From: Peptoniphilus lacydonensis
GTDB taxonomy: Bacteria; Bacillota; Clostridia; Tissierellales; Peptoniphilaceae
Length of the DNA stretch: 64,000 nucleotides
Assembly (NCBI RefSeq): GCF_900106515.1
Contig: NZ_FNWF01000002.1
Span: forward strand, 92,001 to 156,000
Reading direction: 5' to 3'
Under the pieces are notes generated by a model that saw only the letters and a list, made by a program, of their open reading frames with translations, did no database searches and was not told the DNA's origin. Shown here piece after piece: positions 15,716 through 25,650 of this stretch (position 1 is the stretch's first letter; each line of letters begins with the position of its first letter). A program made the position numbers and the translations under genes.

Positions 15716-17590
15716 TTATTCCCTCAAAAATAATTTTGAAATAGTGTGCTTTGAAACTTCTATAACTGTTGGTCTTCCATGAGGACAAGTGTAAGGATTT
15801 TCACAATTTTTTAAATCTCTTATAAGAGCTTCGACTTCCATATCTGAAAGATCATCTCCCGCTTTTACAGATGCTTTGCAGGCCTTTTTCATTATTTTAT
15901 ATAAATCTGCTTCATAATTTGATGAGATGTCTTTATCAAGAGAATCTATAATATCTCTTATAAAATTTACATAAGTTGGAAGTCCAAAAATCATGGGAAC
16001 TTCACGCAAAACTATTGTATTGTCTCCAAAATCTTCTATTTTAAATCCAAGTTTTACAAATAAATCTAAGTAATTTTCTATTTTATCGTATTCAACTTGA
16101 TTTAATTCAATTATTTCTGGCTTAATTAAGATTTGTGAAGCAATATCACTATTTAAATACATATTTAAAAATTTTTCATAATTTACTCTTTCATGTGCTG
16201 CATGTTGGTCTACAATATAACAAATTGAATCTCTTTTATTCTCTAAAAGTATATAGGTTTTAAAAAGTATTCCCACAATTTTTGTATTTAAAAGTTTTTC
16301 ATCAATGTGACCTTTTTCATTAGGTTCTAAAAAGCTTTTTTCCTCATTAGCAAAGTCTTTATCTGTAAAAGTCACCTTGTTGAAACTATCCTTTTTATAT
16401 AAAACATCGTCTTCTTTAAAATTACTTAGACTATTTAAATTTTCTTCTAAAGATTTACCTTCAATATCCCAAAGACTCCTTAAATTTGTAGTTTCCGCTG
16501 TATCAGTGTCATTTGGAATATCACTATCTAATTCTTTACTTTCGTTAAAAATATCAAAAATATTTATATTTTTCTTCGTATCTTCGATTTCTATCTCTCC
16601 AATACTTCTATTAGGAAAAATTACTTCTTGTACAACTTCAGATAAAAGAGCTGTCAAAATATTTTCATTAGAAATTTTTACCTCATTCTTCTTAGGATGA
16701 ATATTAACATCAATTAGTTTAGGATCAATGTCAATATATAAAATAAATACAGGATATCTATTTAGTGGAATAAGTGAATTATAATTTTTTTCAACTGCTT
16801 TAGAAATATTTATATTCCTGATGTAGCGACCATTTATAAAAATATATTGACTATCTCTATTTGATCTAAATAATTTATTATCAGAAAAAAATCCCTTTAT
16901 CTTATAATTTTCTGACTCAAAAAATCCTTCATTTAAAGAAGACGCAATTTCTGAACCTAAAATACTAAAAATCCTATTTATATAATCTTTGTCATTACCT
17001 GTATTTAAGATTGTCTTGCCATCGCGAATAAGTGTGAATTTTACATTATTGTTACTTAAAGCAATTTTTTGCACAATATCAATTATATTATTAATTTCAG
17101 AATTATTTTTTCTTAAAAACTTTTTTCTAACAGGTGTATTATAAAAAACATCAGTAACTATAAATGTAGTTCCTCTTGGCATTCCTATTTTATTATTTTT
17201 TATAATTTTCCCATTTTCAATTAAAAGAGAATTTCCTGCTAGTTCATCTTCTGTCTTAGTCATTAATTTTATTTTTGAAATATTTGAAATGCTTGCAAGT
17301 GCTTCTCCTCTAAACCCAAGAGTTCTCAACTTCTCTAGATCTTCTATTTTTTCAAGCTTAGATGTTGAGTGACGCAAAAAAGCAAGATTAAGGTCTTCCT
17401 CTGAAAAACCAGAACCATTATCTGATACTTTTATAAAATTCGTACTCTCGCCTCTTATTTCAACCAAGATATCATCAGCACCTGCATCTATGGAATTTTC
17501 TACAAGTTCCTTTACAATAGAAGCTGAATTTTCTATTATTTCACCTGCTGCAATTTTTGATATTGTTGAGTCATCTAAAAGTCTAATCAT
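15716..17590 (-). CDS. mutL: DNA mismatch repair endonuclease MutL
   Basis: 624 residues. GHKL ATPase domain in the first 330 residues (ELVENSIDAG near 29-38, DNGSGF near 59, GFRGEAL near 93). A variable linker follows, then a C-terminal dimerisation domain. The endonuclease motif DQHA-x2-E-x4-E is present (DQHAAHERVNYE) together with CPHGRP near the end, so this is a nicking MutL, as expected in a bacterium lacking MutH. Start ATG overlaps the mutS stop (ATGA), with AAGGAGTTAGA as ribosome site. Works with MutS and the sliding clamp. Confidence 0.97.
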   Translation of the reverse strand: MIRLLDDSTISKIAAGEIIENSASIVKELVENSIDAGADDILVEIRGESTNFIKVSDNGSGFSEEDLNLAFLRHSTSKLEKIEDLEKLRTLGFRGEALASISNISKIKLMTKTEDELAGNSLLIENGKIIKNNKIGMPRGTTFIVTDVFYNTPVRKKFLRKNNSEINNIIDIVQKIALSNNNVKFTLIRDGKTILNTGNDKDYINRIFSILGSEIASSLNEGFFESENYKIKGFFSDNKLFRSNRDSQYIFINGRYIRNINISKAVEKNYNSLIPLNRYPVFILYIDIDPKLIDVNIHPKKNEVKISNENILTALLSEVVQEVIFPNRSIGEIEIEDTKKNINIFDIFNESKELDSDIPNDTDTAETTNLRSLWDIEGKSLEENLNSLSNFKEDDVLYKKDSFNKVTFTDKDFANEEKSFLEPNEKGHIDEKLLNTKIVGILFKTYILLENKRDSICYIVDQHAAHERVNYEKFLNMYLNSDIASQILIKPEIIELNQVEYDKIENYLDLFVKLGFKIEDFGDNTIVLREVPMIFGLPTYVNFIRDIIDSLDKDISSNYEADLYKIMKKACKASVKAGDDLSDMEVEALIRDLKNCENPYTCPHGRPTVIEVSKHTISKLFLRE

Positions 17591-20196
17591 TCTAACTCCT
17601 TAGATTTATTTATAATTTCATTTAATAAATTAAAAGCTTGCATTGGACTAATCTTCAAAATATCTATTTCTTTTAATTTATTTACAAAATTTATAATTTC
17701 TTGATTTGTACTTTCTTGTCTTATATATTCTTTATTTACATCAATACTTATATCTTTATTTTCTCTTTCTATTACATCTAAAACTTCCTTTGCCCTGTTT
17801 ATAATCACATTGTCAATCCCCGCAAGTTTTGCAACATCTATTCCATAGGAATTATTTGTAAATCCATTTATAATTTTTCGAAGAAATATAATATCATCGT
17901 CTTGTCTATCTACAGCAATAGTAAGATTTTTTATACAATCATATTTTTCTTCTAGATTCACAAGTTCATGATAATGAGTAGCAAAAAGTGTTTTGGCTTT
18001 AATATTTTCTGCAATGTATTCAACTATTGCATTTGCAATTGCAAGACCATCAAATGTACTAGTACCTCTTCCCACTTCATCTAGTATTAAAAGAGATTTT
18101 GACGTTGCATTTTCTATAATATCAGCAACCTCTTTCATCTCAACCATAAATGTCGACTGACCCTTAGAAAGATTGTCACTTGCACCAATTCTAGTAAAAA
18201 TTCTATCAACTAAAGAAATATCTGCACTCTCTGCTGGCACAAAGGATCCTATATGAGACATAATCGTAATAAGTGCAACTTGCCTCATATAAGTCGATTT
18301 CCCTGCCATATTAGGCCCAGTTATTATGTGAATCATTTCTTTTTTATTATCTAAATATGTGTCATTTGGAACAAAAAAATCATCATTCATGTAAGATTCA
18401 ACTATTGGATGCCTTCCTGATTTTATTTTAATTATTCCTTCTTTGTTAAATTGTGGTTTAACATAATTATTTAAACTTGCAACTTTTGATAAGGATAATA
18501 ATGCGTCAAGACTTGATAACTTTTCAGACAAAATCTGAATATTATAAATTTCCTTTGCAATATATTCTCTTAACTCATTGTAAATCCCATATTGAAGTGT
18601 CAAAGCTCTATCCTTAGAACCTATTAATTTTCCCTCCATGTCTTTTAATTCAACAGAGAAAAATCTTTCAGACCCAACTAAAGTTTGTTTTCTAATATAA
18701 TCATCAGGAACATCATCTAGATAAGATTTTGTTACTTCAATAAAATATCCAAGAATCTTATTGTGTTTTACTTTTAATTTTTTTATCCCAGTTCTTTCTC
18801 TTTCTCTTTTTTCAAAATCTAAAAGCCAATTTTTCCCTTCCAGTGAAACTTTAAAAAGTTCATCTAAATCTTTAGAATATCCCTCTTTTATTATTCTATT
18901 TTCTTCTATCACTACTGGAGGATCTTCTATTAAGATAGAATCTATTTTATTATAAATATAAGTTAAATCAATAAAGTCTTCTGTAAATTTTATTAAATAT
19001 TTATTTTCAGATTCTCTTAACATATTTTTTATCTTTATCGAATTTATTATCGTACTTTTCAGTGAATAAATTTCACGAGGATTTATGCTTCCCTTTGAAA
19101 TCTTTACTACAAGTCTTTCAATATCATAAACTTCTTTTAAGATTTTTTCTATTTTATCTTCTAATATTAAATTTTTTGTAAAAGATTCTATTATATTTTG
19201 TCTTTCAATTATCTTATCTAAATTTATAAGTGGACTTTCCACCCATTTTTTTAATTTTCTAGAACCCATTGAAGTGTTACATTTATCAAGGACTTCCAAA
19301 AGAGATCCCTTTTTAGTAAAAGTATTTAAACCTCTTACTAGCTCTAAAGTTCTCTTTGAACTTTCATCTAGAACTAAAAAATCAGAACTATTATAATATT
19401 TAACAGTATTTATATGTTTCAAATTTATTTTTTGTGTAACTATCAAATATTGAAGCAACTTTTTAAGAGAAGTAAAATCAGACAAATTATTTCCCATAAA
19501 TTCATTCAAATTATTTTTAAAATTATCACTAAAAAATTCTTTAAAACCTTTTAATAAGTCTAAATCTTTTAATTCTTCAGAAATATAAGAATTTATAAAT
19601 ACATTATCCTTCTTTATTTTTTCTTTGAAAAAAGGAATTGCTTCTTCATTTAATAAGATTTCATTGGGACTTATCCTATCAATTTCATCTCTTAGAAAAT
19701 TATAAGGATCATCTTTAGATAAAAAAGTTTTTTCTGTGAAGTATATTTCTCCAGTGGAGTAGTCAGAATAAGTAAAATTAAGTGAGTATCCATCTATAAA
19801 AATTGAAAGAAGGTAATTATTTAAATCACTTTTTAAATATTCAGTATCTGTAAAAGTTCCTGGAGTTATAATTTGAGTAACTTCTCTTTTTACAATTCCC
19901 TTTGCCAGCTTTGGATCTTCAATTTGGTCACATATAGCAACTTTATATCCTTTGTCAATTAATTTTGATATATAACTAGAAGCAACATGATATGGAACGC
20001 CACACATTGGCGCCTTTTCATCCAAACCTGCATCTCTTTTTGTAAGAGTGATTTCAAGTTCTCTTGAAGCCAAAAGAGCATCCTCGAAAAACATTTCATA
20101 AAAATCACCAAGTCTGAAAAATAAAATAGCATCTGGATTTTCATCTTTTACTGCTAAATATTGTTTCATCATGGGAGTTAATTTTTCACGATTCAA
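17587..20196 (-). CDS. mutS: DNA mismatch repair protein MutS
   Basis: Mismatch-recognising ATPase. The mismatch-binding domain carries the intercalating FYEMF motif (DFYEMFFEDA), and the ATPase domain has Walker A GPNMAGKST near residue 610, then DEVGRGTSTFDG and ATHYHEL. I chose TTG at 20196 because AGGTGA lies 5 bases upstream, giving 869 residues; a GTG at 20205 is possible but lacks a ribosome site. It overlaps the end of miaB by 11 bases and mutL by 4 bases, so the operon is translationally coupled. Confidence 0.95.
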   Translation of the reverse strand: MNREKLTPMMKQYLAVKDENPDAILFFRLGDFYEMFFEDALLASRELEITLTKRDAGLDEKAPMCGVPYHVASSYISKLIDKGYKVAICDQIEDPKLAKGIVKREVTQIITPGTFTDTEYLKSDLNNYLLSIFIDGYSLNFTYSDYSTGEIYFTEKTFLSKDDPYNFLRDEIDRISPNEILLNEEAIPFFKEKIKKDNVFINSYISEELKDLDLLKGFKEFFSDNFKNNLNEFMGNNLSDFTSLKKLLQYLIVTQKINLKHINTVKYYNSSDFLVLDESSKRTLELVRGLNTFTKKGSLLEVLDKCNTSMGSRKLKKWVESPLINLDKIIERQNIIESFTKNLILEDKIEKILKEVYDIERLVVKISKGSINPREIYSLKSTIINSIKIKNMLRESENKYLIKFTEDFIDLTYIYNKIDSILIEDPPVVIEENRIIKEGYSKDLDELFKVSLEGKNWLLDFEKRERERTGIKKLKVKHNKILGYFIEVTKSYLDDVPDDYIRKQTLVGSERFFSVELKDMEGKLIGSKDRALTLQYGIYNELREYIAKEIYNIQILSEKLSSLDALLSLSKVASLNNYVKPQFNKEGIIKIKSGRHPIVESYMNDDFFVPNDTYLDNKKEMIHIITGPNMAGKSTYMRQVALITIMSHIGSFVPAESADISLVDRIFTRIGASDNLSKGQSTFMVEMKEVADIIENATSKSLLILDEVGRGTSTFDGLAIANAIVEYIAENIKAKTLFATHYHELVNLEEKYDCIKNLTIAVDRQDDDIIFLRKIINGFTNNSYGIDVAKLAGIDNVIINRAKEVLDVIERENKDISIDVNKEYIRQESTNQEIINFVNKLKEIDILKISPMQAFNLLNEIINKSKELE

Positions 20197-21586
20197 CTTT
20201 TTCACCTACTAAAGAAAAACTATTTGCATCTTTAACTTTGACTTTTAAAATTTTTCCAATATCACTTTTATTTCCTTTAAAATTTATTAACTTAAATTCA
20301 TCAGTTCTTCCACTTACATTAGTGCTATCTTTTTTAGAAAAATCTTCTACAAGTACATCTACATTTTTACCTATAAACTTTCTGTTTTTCTTTTCTTGTA
20401 TTGGATACAAAACATCTAATAATCTTTCGAACCTTTCGTGTTTTACTTTATCTGGAACTTGATCATCTCTTTTGGCAGCTGGTGTATTTTCGCGAACCGA
20501 ATAAATAAAAGTAAAAGCTGTGTCATACTCAACTTTTTTAGCCAGATCCAAAGTATCTAAAAAATCCTCTTCACTTTCCCCAGGAAATCCTACCATAATA
20601 TCTGTTGAGAGTGCAATATCTGGATTTATACTCTTAATTTTATCGATCTTTTTTAAATAATCTTCCTTTGTATATTTTCTATTCATCATCTTTAAAACTC
20701 TAGACGATCCAGCTTGAACTGGCAAATGTAAAAAATTACAAAGTTTATCTAAATTATTAAATGAATAAATAAGTTCATCAGAAATATCTTTTGGGTGAGA
20801 TGTCATAAATCTAATTCTTTCAACACCATCTATATCATTAATTTGTTCCAATAAATCTGCAAAAGAAAATTCATCTTCAAAAGTTTTCCCATAAGAATTT
20901 ACATTTTGACCAAGAAGTGTAACTTCTTTTGTGCCTTTTTTAGTCAAATTTTCTATTTCTCTAATAATTTCAACAGGTCTTCTACTAGTTTCTCTTCCTC
21001 TAGTATAAGGAACTATACAATAAGAACAAAAATTATTGCAACCATACATAATATTTACATAGGATTTAAAAGAATAAAGCCTATTTGCTCCTAATGTGTC
21101 ATCAAAATTAACAGGGTTTTCTTCAATATCTATTGCAAGTTTTTTCCCATTGTAGGACATAGACAGTAATTCTGGAAGCTTCCAAATATTATTAGTTCCA
21201 AAAATTATATCTACATTAGGAAATTTTTCAATAACATAATTTCTTGATTCTTCCCTTTGCATCATACATCCACATACTGCTACTTTAATATTTTTTTTCT
21301 TAGACTTTAAATTTTTTAAATTTCCAAGTTGTCCATAAACTTTATCTTCCGCAGAATGTCTAACTGAACAAGTATTTACTATAACTAAATCAGCATCTTT
21401 TATATCTTTTACTAAATCATATCCCATTTTTTCTAAAAGCCATTCTATTTTTTCAGAATCATGTTCATTCATTTGACATCCGTGAGTTATAACAATAGCT
21501 TTTTTATAATAAATGTTTTCTTTTATATTTCTAATATATTCATTAATATTAATATTTATATCATTAATCAATTCTTTATTTTCCAT
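20186..21586 (-). CDS. miaB: tRNA-2-methylthio-N6-dimethylallyladenosine synthase MiaB
   Basis: Radical-SAM methylthiotransferase that turns i6A37 into ms2i6A37. 466 residues: the N-terminal UPF0004 domain holds three cluster cysteines (HGCQMNEHD, NTCSVR, CGCMMQRE). The radical-SAM CxxxCxxC is in YGCNNFCSYCIVPYTRGRE near residue 185, and a C-terminal TRAM domain completes it. ATG after GAGGATGTAA. First gene of the operon with mutS, mutL and miaA; the promoter must lie in the short 80-base gap after the upstream terminator. Confidence 0.96.
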   Translation of the reverse strand: MENKELINDINININEYIRNIKENIYYKKAIVITHGCQMNEHDSEKIEWLLEKMGYDLVKDIKDADLVIVNTCSVRHSAEDKVYGQLGNLKNLKSKKKNIKVAVCGCMMQREESRNYVIEKFPNVDIIFGTNNIWKLPELLSMSYNGKKLAIDIEENPVNFDDTLGANRLYSFKSYVNIMYGCNNFCSYCIVPYTRGRETSRRPVEIIREIENLTKKGTKEVTLLGQNVNSYGKTFEDEFSFADLLEQINDIDGVERIRFMTSHPKDISDELIYSFNNLDKLCNFLHLPVQAGSSRVLKMMNRKYTKEDYLKKIDKIKSINPDIALSTDIMVGFPGESEEDFLDTLDLAKKVEYDTAFTFIYSVRENTPAAKRDDQVPDKVKHERFERLLDVLYPIQEKKNRKFIGKNVDVLVEDFSKKDSTNVSGRTDEFKLINFKGNKSDIGKILKVKVKDANSFSLVGEKVES

Positions 21587-21642
21587 TTACATCCTCATTT
21601 CATATTTCTATATTATACCTGAAAAAACACTTAATTATCAAG

Positions 21643-21666
21643 AAAAGAGTATGCAAATACATACTC
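21643..21666 (-). terminator. Terminator after the FAD oxidoreductase gene
   Basis: Stem GAGTATG (21647-21653)/CATACTC (21660-21666), 6-base loop, T-rich tail on the minus strand. It begins directly after the stop of the gene ending at 21667 and separates it from miaB. Confidence 0.8.
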
Positions 21667-23043
21667 TCAAACTATAAGATTATTAATATATCTGGCAACA
21701 TATACACCAGAAGCTGACGCTTGTGAAAGTGAATGTGTTGCTCCTCCTCCATCTCCTACTACAAAAAGACCTGGCACAGAAGTTTCAAAATTAGAATCTG
21801 TTTCTACCCTTGAATTATAAAACTTAACCTCTACTCCATAAAGAAGTGTGTCATCATTAGCAGTACCTGGTGCAATTTTATCAAGTGCATAAATCATTTC
21901 AATAATAGAATCAAGTTGTCTTTTAGGTATAACTAAAGAAAGATCTCCTGGAGTTGCTTTTAATGTTGGTTCTGTAAAACATTTAAGCATTCTTCTTTCA
22001 TCTGACCTTCTTCCTTTAACTAAATCTCCAAATCGTTGAAGAAGAACTCCTCCACCTAGCATATTACTAAGTTTTGCAATAGATTCGCCATATTCATTAG
22101 AGTCCTTAAAAGGTTCTGTAAATTTATTACTAACTAATAGTGCAAAATTTGTATTGTTAGATTGAAATTTTGGATCTGCATAGGAATGACCATTTACAGT
22201 TATAATTCCATTAGTATTTTCAGCTACAACTTGACCATAAGGATTCATACAAAAAGTTCTTACTAAATCATTATAACCTTTTGTCTGATAAACTATCTTA
22301 GACTCATATACCGCATCTGTAATGTGTTTAAATACTTCTCCGGGAAGTTCAACTCTAACTCCTATATCCACTTGATTCGAAAAAAGATTTATATTAAATT
22401 TTTTACAAATTTGTGAAATCCACTTAGACCCGCTTCTTCCAGAGGCAAGAACAAGCTTATCGCATTGAAATGTTTCTCCTTTGTCAGTCCTTAAAATAAA
22501 ATTATCATTTTTATCAACATCTACAATAGTTGTGTTAAAAATCATATCAACTTTATCTTTTGTCCATTCATATATTTTTTCTAAAATTTTTACATTTCTA
22601 TCAGTACCAAAATGTCTAACTTTTGCATCTAAAAGATGAAGATCATGTTTTAAAGCAAGCATTTTTAAATTTGAAGTAGTGGTATCATACAATTTAGAAT
22701 TTCCACCATCAAATTCGCATAAAACTCCATCTACATATTCCATAAGTTTTAACGATTCATTTTTCCCAATGTAATCATGCATTTGACCGCCAAATTTTGT
22801 AGTTATATTATACTTTCCATCAGATAAAGTTCCAGCACCACCATAACCGTTCATAATATTACAAGGCTTGCATCCTATACAATTATCCACTAGGCCCATT
22901 TTTATTGGACATTGTCTTTTATATATAATATTACCTTTATCTATTACTAAAACTTTTAAATTAGAATTTAACTTTTTAAATTCATAGGAAGCGAAAACTC
23001 CACTTGCTCCTGCTCCAACTATTATAACATCATATTTATCCAA
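21667..23043 (-). CDS. NAD(P)/FAD-dependent oxidoreductase, COG2509-like
   Basis: 458-residue flavoprotein. N-terminal dinucleotide-binding GAGASG, a cysteine-rich segment CPIKMGLVDNCIGCKPCN near residue 50 followed by GYGGAGTLSDGK, and a C-terminal FAD motif VVGDGGGATHSLSQA. The family consists of uncharacterised FAD-dependent dehydrogenases; the clustered cysteines could bind a metal or cluster, but this is inference. I chose TTG at 23043 because AGGAG lies 7 bases upstream; a GTG at 23058 sits over that site. The start is one base after the rluD stop, so it is co-transcribed with rluD. Confidence 0.85.
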   Translation of the reverse strand: MDKYDVIIVGAGASGVFASYEFKKLNSNLKVLVIDKGNIIYKRQCPIKMGLVDNCIGCKPCNIMNGYGGAGTLSDGKYNITTKFGGQMHDYIGKNESLKLMEYVDGVLCEFDGGNSKLYDTTTSNLKMLALKHDLHLLDAKVRHFGTDRNVKILEKIYEWTKDKVDMIFNTTIVDVDKNDNFILRTDKGETFQCDKLVLASGRSGSKWISQICKKFNINLFSNQVDIGVRVELPGEVFKHITDAVYESKIVYQTKGYNDLVRTFCMNPYGQVVAENTNGIITVNGHSYADPKFQSNNTNFALLVSNKFTEPFKDSNEYGESIAKLSNMLGGGVLLQRFGDLVKGRRSDERRMLKCFTEPTLKATPGDLSLVIPKRQLDSIIEMIYALDKIAPGTANDDTLLYGVEVKFYNSRVETDSNFETSVPGLFVVGDGGGATHSLSQASASGVYVARYINNLIV

Positions 23044-23044
23044 T

Positions 23045-23947
23045 TTATTTCTCCTCACTTAAAAATTCAATAAATTTTCTAAATCTACTCGGAAATTCAT
23101 CTGTTATATCTAAATATTCTCCAGTTATAGGATGAGTGAATTTAAGTTTATAAGAATGGAGTAATTGTTTATTAATTTTAAATTCATTTTTAATGCCATA
23201 AACACAATCACCGACAATAGGATGTTTAACATATGATAAATGAACTCTTATCTGATGAGTTCTACCAGTATGAAGATGTGCATCTAAAAGAGTAAACTTA
23301 TTAAAGTTTTTTAAAATTTTAAAACTCGTCAATGCATTTTTAGAATTTTTATCTGTAACCTTCATTTTAACCCTGTTATTTGGATCTCTTCCAATTGACT
23401 TATTAATTTGAAAGTCTTTATAGATATTTCCATGAACAATTGTTAAATAATGTTTCTCTATTTCACGATTTTTAAACATTTCTACAAGTTTATAATAAGC
23501 TTCATCTTTTTTTGCGATAATCATAAGACCTGAAGTATCTTTATCTAATCTATGAACTATTCCAGGTCTTTGTTCGTCAATTGGATTTGACAAATTTTCA
23601 AATTTATTAAGTAATCCATTTACAAGAGTACCATTTTTATTACCAGCACCAGGATGTACTACAAGATTTTGAGGTTTAGAAATTATGGCTAAATATTCAT
23701 CTTCATAGATAATTTTAAAATCAATATCCTCAGGCAATAATTTAAACTCATCTTCGTAGGCGACAGATATTTTATCCTTCTCTTTTAAACTATATCCTGC
23801 CTTTACATTTTTTTCATTTACCAAAATACTTTCAGATTTAATATATTTCTTTATTTGTGATCTATTAATTTCAAGTTTACTTTCCAAAAATTTGTCGAGC
23901 CTATTTCCTGCATCTACTGATTCTATTGTAAAATTATTTTTATACAT
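23045..23947 (-). CDS. rluD: RluD/RluA family 23S rRNA pseudouridine synthase
   Basis: 300 residues: an N-terminal S4 RNA-binding domain (about 10-75, with RLDKFL and SQIKKYIKS) and a pseudouridine synthase domain with the catalytic-Asp motif HRLDKDTSGLM near residue 134. HTGRTHQIRVHL is downstream. Standard length for RluD (YlyB in bacilli). ATG after AGGTGATTT. It follows lspA by 3 bases, the same lspA-rluD order as in bacilli, inside the ylmH/sepF/yggS gene string. Exact target uridines cannot be read from sequence. Confidence 0.93.
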   Translation of the reverse strand: MYKNNFTIESVDAGNRLDKFLESKLEINRSQIKKYIKSESILVNEKNVKAGYSLKEKDKISVAYEDEFKLLPEDIDFKIIYEDEYLAIISKPQNLVVHPGAGNKNGTLVNGLLNKFENLSNPIDEQRPGIVHRLDKDTSGLMIIAKKDEAYYKLVEMFKNREIEKHYLTIVHGNIYKDFQINKSIGRDPNNRVKMKVTDKNSKNALTSFKILKNFNKFTLLDAHLHTGRTHQIRVHLSYVKHPIVGDCVYGIKNEFKINKQLLHSYKLKFTHPITGEYLDITDEFPSRFRKFIEFLSEEK

Positions 23948-23950
23948 AAA

Positions 23951-24406
23951 TCACCTATTATTGTCATGAAGTATAATTCCAATTGAAATTAGAACTGTTC
24001 CCACAACAATAAAGACATCTGCCATATTAAAAATAGCAAAATCATAGGAAAAAAATCTCATACTTACAAAATCAACTACATAATTAAGTCTAACTCTATC
24101 AATAAAATTGCCAATTGTACCCCCAATTAAAAAGCTAAAACTTATAAGATAGATATGAGGAAGTTTATTATAATTTTTAAACAAAAATATCATTAATATT
24201 AATAAAACAGCAATAGTTATAAATGTAAATAAAGATTTAAATCCTTGTAATATCCCAAAAGCTGCCCCTCTATTTTCTATATAATAAAGTTTTAAAAAAT
24301 TATCAATTAAAATTATAGGACTTTTTCCCGCAATATTTTTAACCACTAAATATTTCGTAAATTGATCTATAATAACTAAAATGATGCTAAATATGGCAAC
24401 AAACAT
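23951..24406 (-). CDS. lspA: Lipoprotein signal peptidase (signal peptidase II)
   Basis: Four-helix membrane aspartyl protease that removes signal peptides from diacylglyceryl-modified prolipoproteins. 151 residues, normal length. The family signatures are present: DQFTKYLV near 13, NRGAAFGI near 48, and the two catalytic aspartates in GNFIDR and NMADVFI. ATG after AAGGAGATTTT. It sits between ylmH and rluD in a single operon. Confidence 0.96.
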   Translation of the reverse strand: MFVAIFSIILVIIDQFTKYLVVKNIAGKSPIILIDNFLKLYYIENRGAAFGILQGFKSLFTFITIAVLLILMIFLFKNYNKLPHIYLISFSFLIGGTIGNFIDRVRLNYVVDFVSMRFFSYDFAIFNMADVFIVVGTVLISIGIILHDNNR

Positions 24407-24415
24407 AAAATCTCC

Positions 24416-25198
24416 TTATTTATTTAATCTTACTTCAATGACAAAATTTCCTTTTCTTGTATTTCCTCTTACATTAAAAACTCTAAAACGTCCAAAATTT
24501 CTAAGAGAAACTAAATCTCCACATTCAAGTTCAAAATGCGGCCTATTTTCTTTCGTAAAATTAACTTTCACAAGTTCAGAATCAATCATTTTTTTTGCTT
24601 TTCCCCTTGATAAATTAAATACCTTAGAAATTAAATTGTCAAGTCTAAAAGAAGAAGCGACAATATCTTTATAATAATACTCTCTTTTGGGTAGATCACA
24701 GGGTTTTGCCTCTCTTGATAAATTTATATTATATTTTGAAATTTTTGTAAGATTTATTTCTATGAAATTTGCGACTTCTCTTTTAACAAAAAAATAAGTG
24801 AATTTTTTTCCAATCAAAATATCACCTATTTTTCTTCTATCAATACTAAGAGCTAATAAAGCTCCTAGTACATCACTATGTTTAATTTTTTCGTTAGATT
24901 TAAACTTTAATGCTACAATATCATCTATATCCCCTTCATACTTATAACTTGGGTAGATGTATATTAAACTAGCTTCACTATCTTCGTAGCCTCCATCTAT
25001 TTCATAAGAAATTTTATCTTTAAATCTATTCAAAATGGAAATAGATAAATTAATCTCATGAGGATTTAAAAAATTTGTAGAAATAGTTATATGATTATTA
25101 ATAACACTTTCAATTTTGTCTATAACTTGTCTAATTGAAGTCCTGTCCTCTACTCTATTGATATGATTAACTAAATCTATTCTATCTAATTTTACCAA
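24416..25198 (-). CDS. ylmH: YlmH family S4-domain RNA-binding protein
   Basis: 260 residues with the YlmH layout: an N-terminal RRM-like domain (about 1-80), a middle domain ending in a basic DLPKREYYYK stretch, and a C-terminal S4 domain (RLDNLISKVFNLSRGKAKKMI near 190). YlmH binds the 50S subunit and helps rescue stalled peptidyl-tRNA. TTG start overlaps the end of sepF by 7 bases. Its position between sepF and lspA matches the conserved ylm cluster downstream of division genes in Gram-positives. Confidence 0.9.
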   Translation of the reverse strand: MVKLDRIDLVNHINRVEDRTSIRQVIDKIESVINNHITISTNFLNPHEINLSISILNRFKDKISYEIDGGYEDSEASLIYIYPSYKYEGDIDDIVALKFKSNEKIKHSDVLGALLALSIDRRKIGDILIGKKFTYFFVKREVANFIEINLTKISKYNINLSREAKPCDLPKREYYYKDIVASSFRLDNLISKVFNLSRGKAKKMIDSELVKVNFTKENRPHFELECGDLVSLRNFGRFRVFNVRGNTRKGNFVIEVRLNK

Positions 25199-25641
25199 GG
25201 AAATATTCCATCATTTTTTAATTGTTCTTTGAGTCCATCAATTTCTACATTATTAGGTGCTAAAATAAAAATATCTTTATTTACTTTTTGCATTTTTCCA
25301 TCAAGAGCATAAAGTGCACCACTAACAAAATCAAAAATTTGTCTTTTAACATCAACATCAAGTTGTTCAAAATTAAGTACTACCGCTTTATAATCTCTTA
25401 AATCATCAACTATTAGAGGAGATTCGTCATAAGAAAGTGGTTCGTGAACGGTAATCACCATATTGTTTCCTGATACCTTAGGTTTAGAACTTTTATGTGT
25501 AATACTTTTTGCTGTAACTACTGGTTCAACTACCTCATTATCATTAACATCATTTTCAAAATCGTCATCAAAATCCTCATATTCATATTCATCTGCAAAC
25601 CCAAAAATTTTTTTAAGTTTATCCATAGTTTTTTCTGCCAT
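25192..25641 (-). CDS. sepF: Cell division protein SepF
   Basis: FtsZ-binding septum protein, 149 residues. N-terminal membrane-targeting helix (MDKLKKIFGF near 5-14), an acidic linker, and a C-terminal SepF core (about 60-145) with VHEPLSYDES, VVLNFEQLD and the FVSGALYALDGKM stretch. ATG after AGGAGGATATT. It is followed by ylmH with overlap and preceded by yggS, the classic yggS-sepF-ylmH order. Confidence 0.95.
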   Translation of the reverse strand: MAEKTMDKLKKIFGFADEYEYEDFDDDFENDVNDNEVVEPVVTAKSITHKSSKPKVSGNNMVITVHEPLSYDESPLIVDDLRDYKAVVLNFEQLDVDVKRQIFDFVSGALYALDGKMQKVNKDIFILAPNNVEIDGLKEQLKNDGIFPW

Positions 25642-25650
25642 AATATCCTC